Assembly: GCA_905182995.1 (NCBI GenBank)
Contig: CAJJDP010000082.1
Coordinates: 133,324 to 197,323 of the forward strand
Reading direction: 5' to 3'
Origin: Paramecium octaurelia
Taxonomy: Eukaryota > Ciliophora > Oligohymenophorea > Peniculida > Parameciidae
Length of the DNA stretch: 64,000 nucleotides
Position 1 is the stretch's first letter. The number at the start of each line of letters is the position of its first letter. Below are positions 37,234 through 47,855 of this stretch, in pieces. Below the pieces are notes generated by a model that saw only the letters and a list, made by a program, of their open reading frames with translations, was not told the origin of the DNA and did not search any database. The position numbers and the translations under genes are program-made.

Positions 37234-39468
37234 TCATTCAACTTTGTAATTTGTGAGCATACCATCAACGAATTCAGCACAAGTCTTAGCATTCTCTACC
37301 AAACTTATATTATGCGATTTTAGATAATCATAAGTTTCATTCCAAATTTTCAATGAAACCTCAATCTAACATTATCTTTATAATAAATTTGCTTTCTCCT
37401 CCTCATTGGCTTTTTTTTAAATCAATTTTTCCAATTACTTTGAATATGAAGCATTGCTTATCAATCTTATTTCATTGCTAAGACAAAACATAAGCAATGT
37501 GAAATATTAATCATCTTCCATATTAGACGGTTTGTGAGTACCTAAAAATTTCTCATCGATTTATAATTTTTGTAATGCATATTATTTGTATCTTACAGCT
37601 CCATTTTTCCTAATCAGTCTACTTGCCTTGTTCATCATCTCGACAATATTATCCATATAGTAAGGAATCAAAAACTTTTAATACAAACCCATCCCCACAC
37701 CACCGAGGAGACCTCCAAAAAAGGCTCCCCAAAAGGCAACTGGAAACATGATGCTACCCGCTATTGTCATGCCTACACCAATAGTAATAATGAGACCAAG
37801 ATGCCCAAGATTTTTAGCAGTTTATGTATCATTAATGACCTTATTGGCTAGAATAGATTTGACAGCCAAGGCAAAAATGACTTGTTAAATGATAATACCA
37901 ACAATTGGTAATCTGGAAGCAAGGATGCCAAGAACACCAAAAGAAATGGCTGTAAATCCAGCATTTTTTAATTTATCATCCCAAGGAATATCTTCATCAA
38001 GACAATCAACAATAAGAACACCGATACCCATTCCAAGTGCTTTACCACCTATTACTCTATTAGATGTCCCATATCTAATTGGTTTTTTAGGAGCACTAAT
38101 TTTTTTGAATTTAATCACAGCATTTTTGAATCCAGAAACATCATCAGTAGTCCTATCAATAGATTTTTCACTAGCGACTCGCTTTTTAAATTCAGGATGT
38201 CCACAATGAAGATAATCAAATTATTCATTTAGAAACTTTGCTAAGATGATGTTTAATTCTCTTTCGTCATCAAATGGCTCCCAACCTTCTTCAAATTAAT
38301 GAAACATCAAATAATGATATGATAAACTCAAAATAAATTATTGAACTTTATTAGTTTTCTCCCATTTAACAACTATTTTTAATCCTTTCAAATCATTTTT
38401 TTGTACTTTCACTGATTTGATTACTTTAATTTCTTTACATAATTCCATCAGGGGGAGGTCATCTGAATCTTGAAGAACTTGAATATTTTAGGGGAGAGGT
38501 TTGATGATATTAAATTGAGCATTATTAATCAATTCATCAAAATTCTTATGTTGTTTGGCTGTAAAATAATGTTTGCATTCATCCATTACATAATAGAAAT
38601 GTTTGATTGTTTGTCTGACAATAACAGAATGTTTCTCTGGATTCACTTAAAATGATTGACCTACTAATGTGATATCACCATAATCAATGATATTTTATGA
38701 AATTTCCTTCTACATATATTTGTAATTCTCTTGATTTGCTAAGCTTCCGTATACCTTCAGTAATTTATCCAATTGTTGCATTTTATAGTTGGCATGACAA
38801 GCAACATCGATAAGATAGTTGAAGAAATCAGTTACCAAATCAATAAACAATTTTTGCAGGGTGTCCAAAAATTCATTCGTGATTTGGGTATCAAGATAGG
38901 CAAACTCAAAAAGATCAAATGCAACCCTTTTTAATTGAGATTCCAAAATTTCATTTAATAGCACATTTATTTATGCACTATTTAAGAAATCATCACAAAG
39001 TTCAGCAATTAAAGTATCGCACAATCTATAGAATGACAAACATAAATTACTCGAATGCGTTTTCTTAAAATGTCTTATAATATGCTTTTATTTGTACTCT
39101 GATTTCTGGGAGTCTTTGCACAAAAAAGAGCGGTTCTGCCCAGTCCTCTGTACTTTTATCAATGAATTCATACACTATGTCCTATTTTTAGAATTGTAAA
39201 ATACCTCTATAAATTAAGGGCTAACATTCCACCCTATGAACAAATACTTTCGAAGAATTTTAATACACTCTATCAACAAGTTAATTGTTCGTCCATTAAC
39301 TTTATCGATCAATTCCTAGTTTAAGACATAGTCTTCTATTTATAAAAACTGTTTTTCGTTAGAAATTTCACTTAGAGCTTCTTTGAGATATCTGCAGTCT
39401 AAGGTGATGGGAACTAAGATTTAAGTTTTCAGAGCCAATAGAAGAGAATCATGATAAATCTAATTCAT
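37234..39468 (-). CDS. Protein with glycine-rich membrane domain, unknown
   Basis: 731 residues. Two introns near the 5' end (23 nt GTATTT...ATAG near 39190, and 16 nt at 39026-39041) replace a poor frame with a good one and together keep the downstream frame. The first 450 residues are helical and soluble-looking. At about 490-630 there is a striking hydrophobic, Gly-rich region (GGKALGMGIGVLIVDCLDE, GLIITIGVGMTIAG, GAFFGGLLGGVGMGLY) resembling glycine-zipper membrane helices, followed by a charged C-terminal helical tail. No known family recognised. It starts 18 bp after the stop of CDC23 on the same strand. Confidence 0.78.
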
Positions 39469-39486
39469 CAATAATAATATTTATTT

Positions 39487-41140
39487 TCATTTATTTAACT
39501 AACTCATTATTAAATTGGCTTCGTCTCTCTCTGGTCCATTGAAATCATACAATCTTTTAGCCATCTGCATAGCCCTCTCCTTATCTCCCCTCCTCAAGAA
39601 AGCTCTTGCCAAATACACCAAGGATTCTGACAATTCTTTGTCCACTATTTATTCCTCGTCCTTCCTCCTCAAACTCTCCTCAAATGCTGACAAAGCCTTC
39701 TCTGTTTTACCCTAACCCATAAGAAATGCATAGGCTTACCACTGCATCATACAATTTTGCCAGTTGATGAATAGCAATGCCCTCCTTATCTTTACATTGA
39801 TTCGCCCTTTCGTAACATTTCATCGATTCATTTTTCTTATCCATCTTGTCATAGCACTCCGCCATAGCATTCCACATTCTTGCATCTTTCGGTCTACTAA
39901 TTACAGCCCTACTAAAGTAATACAGAGCATATTGATTCATTCCTTATAAGGCATACGTTTAACCCAACCCATACCAGGCTCTGAAATCCTTAGGATCAAT
40001 TTCAACAGCATTTCGATATGATTAAATAGCAGATGCAACGTTTTTCATTTCTAAATATTCATGTCCCATCAGAGTCCAGGCTGCCAAACAATCTTTGTCT
40101 AGTTTGAGTGCTCTTTGGAAGTAATTAATTGCTTTTGCATGTTCATTCATTAGAGAATAATAATTTCCAACTACACAACAAGTTTCTGGTACATACTTAT
40201 TGTTAGTAAAGGATTGTAATGCTAAATTTGCTAATTCACCTTAATTTTCTTTTATATACAATATATTCGAATATGTGTCTAAACTCTCAAATCTGTACGG
40301 ATCAATACTCAACAATCTTTCAAACCATTCAAGTGATAACTCGAATTCTTGATTGTTATAATAAGCATTAGCAATTTAGTTTATTATAAAATTTGAATTT
40401 CTAAAGTAGTATAGTAGAGTCTAAAATTATTCAACACAATTTGCATTTTTAAACTTTTCCAAATTAAAGTTAGAACTCCAAAAGGATTTCATCCAATGAT
40501 TCGGTAATTCATCTAAAGAGTCTTCTTCTGTTAACAATTTACATAATTCTAACCAAACACTCCAAAAACATGGCAATTAGTGCAAAACTTGAATGAAAAC
40601 TTCTCTTGCTTCTCTTAATCGCATTGTATCCTTTAGTATTAGACCATACAAATAAAGGTTCAATGAATTTAAGTGCTTTTGATTGTATAGTTTCGATAAT
40701 TCCCTTTCCAATAATTTAAGCTCTGGATTTGTGGCTGTTTTTGAGTTTTCATTCTCAAACATTTCTTCCTCCTTTCTCAACTCTCCATACATATATTGAG
40801 AGTAATAATAGAGGAACATTGCTGATTCATTTTTATGAATTAGATTTTATAATAATGATGCACATTTCTTGAACTCTCTTAAATCAAATAGATTTCTAGC
40901 TACCAAAATGATATCATTGTATTCAGGAACAAACTCTCTTATAAAATGATAATTGTAATCTGTATTATTTTGGATAAATTGCATTGCAAATTAAGATTAT
41001 TGCAAATCTTCTTCTTGAGTTAATCCCAATAGTAACTCACCTGTCCACTTGCTAGAATTATAGAGCTTATTTTCTTAGAAGAATCTCGTGTAATATTGCA
41101 ATTCTTTTTGAATTTCTGACAATTTAGGCATCGATTCCAT
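39487..41140 (-). CDS. CDC23: Anaphase-promoting complex subunit 8 (CDC23), TPR protein
   Basis: 541 residues with one 28-nt intron near 39730. It has tandem TPRs through the C-terminal two-thirds: HAKAINYFQRALKLDKDCLAAW, then [27 protein letters not shown], and YALYYFSRAVISRPKDARMW with CYDKMDKKNESMKCYERA. The YALYYFxRA...RPxDxRMW block is diagnostic of APC8/CDC23. The N-terminal half matches the CDC23 helical repeats more loosely. It is a scaffold of the cyclosome ubiquitin ligase. It is divergent to the phosphatase-like gene (38 bp). Confidence 0.92.
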
Positions 41141-41178
41141 TTTTCAAATTTCAAAATTTATTACTAATTAAAAAAATA
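41141..41178. promoter_or_regulatory. 38-bp divergent spacer (CDC23 / phosphatase-like gene)
   Basis: An AT-rich 38-bp stretch between the start codons at 41140 (minus) and 41179 (plus) is the only intergenic room for both promoters. Confidence 0.45.
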
Positions 41179-42466
41179 ATGTTAATTGGAGCAATTAAAT
41201 TGAAGGATGGTTTATTCATAGGAGACGAATTAGCCTCTAAAGTATAATATCATTATAACATAAAAGGATCTTGAATTTGTCATCCAGAACAAAGTAACTC
41301 GAATCATTAACTGTGCAGCCAAACAATTACCATGCGTATTCGAAAACTACGGTGTTATCTATCTTAAATTTAATTGGCTAGAGAATGAACAAGTACATCC
41401 TATATATCATGAATAAGTAAATACTTTTTCCAAATGATACTGCTAATGAAATCTATCAATTTATTGAATAAGCACATAACAATGGAGAATCAGTTCTGGT
41501 TCACTCAGTGAGAGGTCAATCTCGTTCTTGTTGTGCACTTACTGCCTACTTTATGAGAAAATATAAATGGAAACTATATAAGACTTTGGAGTTTCTCAAC
41601 TCTAGAAGGCCAGATCTTGAAATTAGGGCTAATTTCTACCATTAATTATCCTAATTGGAATCCAAATTAAGTAAGAAGGGGCAAGGAGGTCTATCCAGTT
41701 CGTGGTAACCTAATGAAGAGCAGGATCTACCACTAGAAGAGGATGAACTACTTCTCAGGAATACATTTATGAATGCTAAGTCTAGTCCAGCTGATTCTTG
41801 CTGGTTAGATAGAAGAATATTCAACTAATATCTCAATGAAAATAGAATTAGAGCTATCTCTTGGGCAGATGAATCTGTAGCTAAAAAATCATTTAAAAAA
41901 ATGAAATAGACAAATCCAAAACATGCTGTTAAATTAAATAGTCAAAATAATATTGATGGAAATATCTATCATGTTACAGTTAATAATTATGTCACTCTAA
42001 AAGAAGAACTTGAAAAATGTAATTCCATTCTGAATTCCAGGGAAAACCATTAGTTAACCAAACCAAGTAATAGTCTTATCAAACGACAATAAAATGATAG
42101 TCTAAAAAAACATTAAGAACAGAAACTGAAATAATCAGGAAAATCTCAATCTCTGAAGTAACAAAAAAGAGATCCTACAGACAGACCTCGATCTGCATAT
42201 GTGTACAAATACTCTCTATTCTAGATAGCCTGAAATTCAACCTCCGATAAATATACCAAAACCAATGCCCTTTCCATATCGTCAATTCTCACCTGTTGTA
42301 AAAGGTAGTTTCATTATTCTATTTCTCAGGTAACAATGCTCCTAAATTGACCTAATTAATTCAAACAAACAAAACCAAAGGATTTAGACACCCCTCCCCT
42401 GGATAATTGAAAACTGATGAGACTTTCATACAATCAATCATCAACAGTAAACCTGTATGGAAGTGA
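41179..42466 (+). CDS. Dual-specificity phosphatase-like pseudophosphatase
   Basis: 396 residues with four introns (25 and 25 nt ending AAG, 22 nt, 25 nt ending CAG). Residues about 1-155 form a DUSP fold: GLFIGDELAS, RIINCAAKQLP, IYQFIEQAHNNGESVLVH, and the C-terminal helix LNSRRPDLEIR. The P-loop reads HSVRGQSRS where active enzymes have HCxxGxSRS: the catalytic Cys is Ser (codon TCA at 41505-41507, residue about 93), while the Arg is kept. This mirrors STYX-type pseudophosphatases, which bind but do not cleave phospho-substrates. The rest (155-396) is Gln/Lys/Ser-rich and low-complexity. Loss of Cys is seen directly; loss of activity is inferred. Confidence 0.88.
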
Positions 42467-43017
42467 TTCATTTAATACTACATTTAATTACATATGTTAG
42501 TATTAATCCTGATTTTATATAGATAAAATATAGTTTTTCCTATTGTTCTGGTCTATTTTCTTATTAATTCCATATCAGATGTTACAAAAATAACAAGATT
42601 GTAAATACATACTCTAATTATTATTTAATATTTCGATATACTATTTACATTATATGAAATTCATATTAGAGTTTCATTTCTAATTTATTGAATACTTTTT
42701 TGTATCTTAATTGATCTGCTCATATTTGATTTTATAGATAAACATTTTAAGTATTCTCAATATTATAGAAGGTTAAGATGAATCAATATATTTGATGCTT
42801 ACTTTTTCTTTGTTTATGAGAATAAGAAAATATTCTAAAAGGAGCATAAATTGAATCAGAGTATTTTAGATAAGAAAGTACTTCATTTTAAGAATCTCTA
42901 AGAATATTTGATTTAAATTAAAATGAATCTCAAATATCCTAAATGGATAAATCCAATTATCTAATAATTATAAAGGAAGAATAATATTAATTATTTTTAA
43001 ATTCTACAAAAAGTAAA
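42467..43017. other. Intergenic region between convergent genes
   Basis: 551 bp between two convergent stops, longer than the 24-60 bp typical of convergent pairs here. Very AT-rich, with TGA in all frames. No RNA or repeat recognised. Confidence 0.5.
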
Positions 43018-44662
43018 TCATTTTTTCATTGTTTTATTTTTAGATTTTATTTTTTAAACATATAACTATTAAACGGAGATTTAGGTTTTTTTCTAAGAAC
43101 TCAAACTCTTTTGAGCACTAGTAATCCGTTGAGTTTCAAAGTTAGATTGTGTTTTTTATTTAGTATTCATTTTGGGACTATCAAGCAGAGCTTTGTATTG
43201 TTGAAAGGGAGTCTTAATATTTAAATTGTTCATATTAAGTTGATTAATATTGATATTGATGTTTGCCGATAAAGGTACAGAGGATTGGGTAGTATATATT
43301 TTAAAAAGCTTTTCAGAAGATTTTGTGTGAGTTAATTATTATTTAAGGTCTTATCCCATATTTGTATGCATTTTCATAGAGATTTATTTCTAATGCTTAT
43401 TAGGTGAATTTATCTCAGTGTAGTGAGTTTGTGTCTAACTTTTCTTGTGTGATGGAATAACTAAATTAGGACTATTGCTTTGTTTCAATGGTTATTATGA
43501 TTGTATTAATTTTAATTACTCTGAAGATATACTCCGAGTGCTAGTAATGTAATGGATGCTGTTTTGTTTAGATTGGTAATTGGATATGTGATTTGCTTTA
43601 GCAGATGATTATTTTGAACTAGATATGCATGGATTTGCATGATTGATGGTTAAAATCTGTTGCTTTAAGAATTTCTATAAGTCCGTATCTCCATTACTAT
43701 TGTTAATTATTTTATTGGTAGAAAGTAATGATTTTTGGGATGTCTCCTTACTTAAAGTCTTAAGATGCCCTTTTTGTTAAGGTGAATTTTGAATGGCCTT
43801 CTTGCTTATTCCAGCAACATAAATATTTTATTTGTCTTTGTAGTATTGAGTATTTTTGGAAATTAGTTATTTAAGCAATTGTAAGTTAGGGGGATGTTAA
43901 CACTTTTACTGCTGTTACTAATTCATAGTCATCCATGTGGCATCGATATTCTATGGATATTTATATATATGGTTACAATTATTTCATCGCTGGCCTTGGA
44001 TTTCAAAATTTCTCTTAATAGGGAAAGACTAGAAACTTAAGTCTGCTGAGTTATGCTATTTAATACTTTGATATCTTCTTTCAATTTCTCATATTCTAAT
44101 TATTTCTATATGATTACAGGTACAATTACTAGCGTCTTCAACAGGAATGCCCAGCATGAATTTTATCTTTCTGTATTCTATCTATCTAAAGTGCTAATCT
44201 AAAATTAATTTACTTCTTTTTTTCATAAAAATAGATTGCCAAATCAGAAACCCTTGGTAAAAACATTCTTGGAACATCCTTGTGATACTTATAGTATTCT
44301 AACAATTAATCAAATTTAGATTATTGATCGCTCTTCGGATAAAACCTAATAAACACACATATTTTTTTCTTCTATACCTTTTGAGAAATTCATCAAGATC
44401 TTCAAATGTTAATTGATCCTTGAATTGAATGACCCATGATACTGGCTTCGTAGAAAATAAATCCTCATATTTTTTTCCATTCCATTAAGATTAAGAATAT
44501 TTAGTGTACAAAGCCTAATTGCTATTGATAGTTTCTTACTCGATTGAGAAGAGGAGCAAAATTAATTTTATCAGTTGTTACTCTTCCATATTTCTAACAA
44601 AATAGACAATCCTCCTATGTAGTGTATTTCTTCAAAATTATTAGAGCATCGTCTTTTTTCAT
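43018..44662 (-). CDS. Unknown protein with conserved N-terminal domain and low-complexity tail
   Basis: 498 residues. Five introns (25, 32, 28, 37, 26 nt) are needed and the sum is exact; the 37-nt one is the least certain. The N-terminal 160 residues look like a folded domain (KKYEDLFSTKPVSWVIQF, EYYKYHKDVPRMFLPRV, FYEKKKQIEYRKIKFMLGIP). A short coiled coil follows, then about 300 residues of Ser/Asn/Gln/Lys-rich low complexity. The YYKYHxDxPRxF...EY.+IK block recalls a motif I have seen in other ciliate proteins but cannot name. Possibly a regulatory or scaffolding protein. Confidence 0.65.
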
Positions 44663-45047
44663 AACTGAATATAAATAATATTTTTATAAAGAATCAACTA
44701 CAATTACAAATTCAAAATATTCCAAAAAATGTAAGACTACTATTCCAAAGCAACAAATAATTAAGGAATTAAATTGTATTGAGTTGCATTCTACTAATTT
44801 GACTTAAGACTAGTTATAATTACCTTAAATAAATTAACTGGATTAACATATATTGAAGACTCAAAAGATGAGTATAGCATTAAAATTGCTTTTGTGATAA
44901 ATTTTCTCTTAAAAATATATGAGTCAATTAAAAGCCTTTCTTTAATTTAGTTTCTTTCAATCTTTCAAAGAATATACGTATATAACTACATTCAAAATAT
45001 AACAAAACTATTAAGATATTAAAGAAATATTAGAATATTTAATAATT
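44663..45047. other. Intergenic region
   Basis: 385 bp between two minus-strand genes (channel-like stop and unknown-protein start). Nothing recognised. Confidence 0.45.
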
Positions 45048-47283
45048 TCAATTTTCAAAAAGCGATATGATATAGCCGATATTGAATTCTGGATAAAAAT
45101 ATGTATACTCTTTAAGACAATCAATGTCATCAACAGTTTATATATCTTAGAATTTATATTAAGAGGATTGTAAAGGAATGCTTCGAAAATCAGAACGAAT
45201 CATTTCTCCGATATATTAACTTGAGTGAATAGACGCCTATTGTTATGTATGGTTATTCCTAAATTTTTCATAAAGTTTATTAAAATCTGCAAATCCATCC
45301 TTTTTAAATAACAGAAAATTGTACATTTCCTTTACTTGTAATAGAATTACACATTTTATCTGTAACTTTTTGACTTGTGCTACCATCTTCAGGATGTATT
45401 TCAAATTACTCACAACTATCATTCACACTGCTCTCACTCCAATCTATGGTATCTTTATTCTATTTGTGAATCGCCTAAAATGCTATTCAAATTGAATTTT
45501 ACATATGTCTTAAAGGCTTTTTGTCTTTTCTTCATCAATCTCTTCTTAAAATTCATTCGAATATTTTGTTCATTAAGCACTCTAGGATCCACTTCTAATT
45601 TTAGAACTTTACATCTTCTTTCTAAATGATATTGATTACAGATCAAACATCTATAATCTAATAGACTTGTCTCTCCTTCAAAAATGATTTTATTTTTTAT
45701 CAGATGAAACGATTCCTAACCTTATTTGAATATTATACAATATCTTAATTAAGTGATAGACTTGATTAAAAGTCTTCTTGTTTGATATAGAGCAATAAAA
45801 AATGATCGTCCAATTCTAATTCAACATCAGAAATGTTCTTCTAGAAGCAATTAATTAGCCCAAATAAGGGTTATTTTGATTCTATTTATTGTTAGCATTT
45901 AAATTTTGTTCTGAGATTCTAGTATCCTTTCCCTTTCAAAATGAGATACAATCCATTTTTACCCTCTATTGGTTTCTCTTTGTTTCTTCGAATTGATTGC
46001 ACTTTCTAAGACAAACTTATCTTAAATTATTTTGAAAATAATGCTAAGACCTTTAAATTATCTTTCAAAATTTAAAAATATATTTTATTAATTATTGCTT
46101 ATTGTGGCAACTTATATTAAAATAATGAAATACTTATGCCTTCTTAATTTCTCTATTCGAAATTTATGAGTAACGTTGCAATTTTTTTAAGATTTATCCT
46201 TTATGGTGCCAAAAGTAATATTGTAATACATGAACATCAAATTTAATTTAATTTTGAATATAACCTTGATTAGATTTAATCGAAATTAAATTATTTATTG
46301 CATAAAACATTAACAGTAGCGCCATTAACTAATTAACTATCACATCGAAATTCTATGTAGAATCTTAGAGATCATAATTAGATTAGAAGGTCAAAAAGTT
46401 AATGTTGATATTTAAGGACTATTGATATTTAAGTAAAAAGTTCCCGTCGCATTTAGATTTTTGAAAAAAACTTGAAAATAGATGTAGAAAGTAAATATAA
46501 TAAACGATTGCTTTCTAAATACTCAGTGTTTTATAACATTTTTCTAATCTATTTAATATTCATAATTTACTTCTCTAAATAATTAACAAAATAGTAAATA
46601 TTTCAATCATATTATATGCCTAATTAAAATAATACAGTGAAATTATTTCAAGCACCAAATCGACTTTTTCTATAAGGTAAATTAATATCAAAATTATAAC
46701 TGCTATATTTTTTAGAGTAATTTCATTTAAAAAACAGAATTTTTATTCACAAAGTGATCGTTTTGTTTTGATAAGTTATAAGTAGGAGAATTGATTTTAA
46801 ATTATTATGGTGAAAAAATGAAAAGCTATTAGGAAATACAGTGTAATTCTAATATTTTCATAGTCTTCAATGAGATTAAGAAGAGGGATACATAATCCGC
46901 AAAAAATATTGAGTAAAATGCTAAAAAAATCTATCAGATATTTAAGAAAAACGAGAATCTTAATAAGTTGAGAAAACGGTGAAAATTTTTCTTTGATATA
47001 TTTTTATTTAAGCGATGCTGGCTATTAAGTGGATTCTTAAGTTTCTATCCATTTCTCGCAATTCTCAATGAGGAATTGATTAATTTATTATTATTACGTA
47101 ATTTCTTTCAAGTTAAGATCGAATAAGTTTGATTTAACTAACGAAGAGCTATCATCTAAAGAGGGAGGATTTAAGCATTCTTCAATATTGGTTTTAGGAG
47201 GATTTTTAATAATTTTCTCGAAATCTAGTTTGTGTAGTACTAATTATAGACTAATAGTTACCATCTTCATTATGAGATCTCAT
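45048..47283 (-). CDS. Cyclic-nucleotide-gated/HCN-like channel with noncanonical pore
   Basis: 697 residues from seven exons (introns 16, 27, 23, 23, 28, 25 nt; exact sum). The N-terminus is acidic. Six hydrophobic segments follow (LIKILVFLKYLIDFFSILL; ITLYFLIAFHFFTIII; NIAVIILILIYLIEKV; IFTILLIIQR; AIVYYIYFLHLFSSFF; LMALLLMFYAINNLI). A C-linker-like block (LQRYSQISNREIKKAQLPQQ) and a cNMP-binding-like domain (LKVLALFSKQF, GLYLILKGKG) come next, with a basic Cys-containing linker to the end. The pore loop between the last two helices has no GYG: the expected filter region reads around NFLTFQSNYD (about residue 280). The S4-like segment has few charges. It is a channel by architecture; potassium selectivity is doubtful. 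Confidence 0.72.
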
Positions 47284-47855
47284 TTTATTATAGACTTAGA
47301 TAATGAATATTATTTCAAATAGAAATTAATGTTACTTATTTAAGTTTTCATAATTCTGTTCATACATGCGTAATTGTGTTTAAGACATAGATGATTGACT
47401 TGATGAAGCAACTCAATATATGAATTCAGTAATTTAAAACAAAACCATCATGTAAGAATATAGCTAATACTATTAGTAATTTTTTTGAAAAAGACTAACA
47501 TAAAAGAATTAATCAAATGTTCAGGTTTATTAAATGCAACCCTCGCATTTTTCAATCTGCTTTGATAATAAATTTTTATGATATTTTGTTGATAATTCAG
47601 AATTAAAAATATTAATTAACTTATTACTTCATAAAATTATAAAGACAATTTCTTAATAAAAATATTGATGTAAGAATAATAATTATGAATTATCACTTCT
47701 GTTCATCAATGTAAATAGAAAATATTAAATTATTGAGAATTTGAGGGAAAGTGGTCATCCTATTAATTTAGGCTACTACAAGTAGAATTGACATATTTTT
47801 ATACTTAATGTTTATATTTAAGTCCATTTGTTATAATAAAATAATTATAATTTGA
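47284..47855. other. Intergenic region
   Basis: 572 bp between the kinesin-like stop and the channel-like start. TGA in every frame. No RNA gene or repeat recognised. The possibility of a further 5' exon for the channel gene cannot be excluded. Confidence 0.45.
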
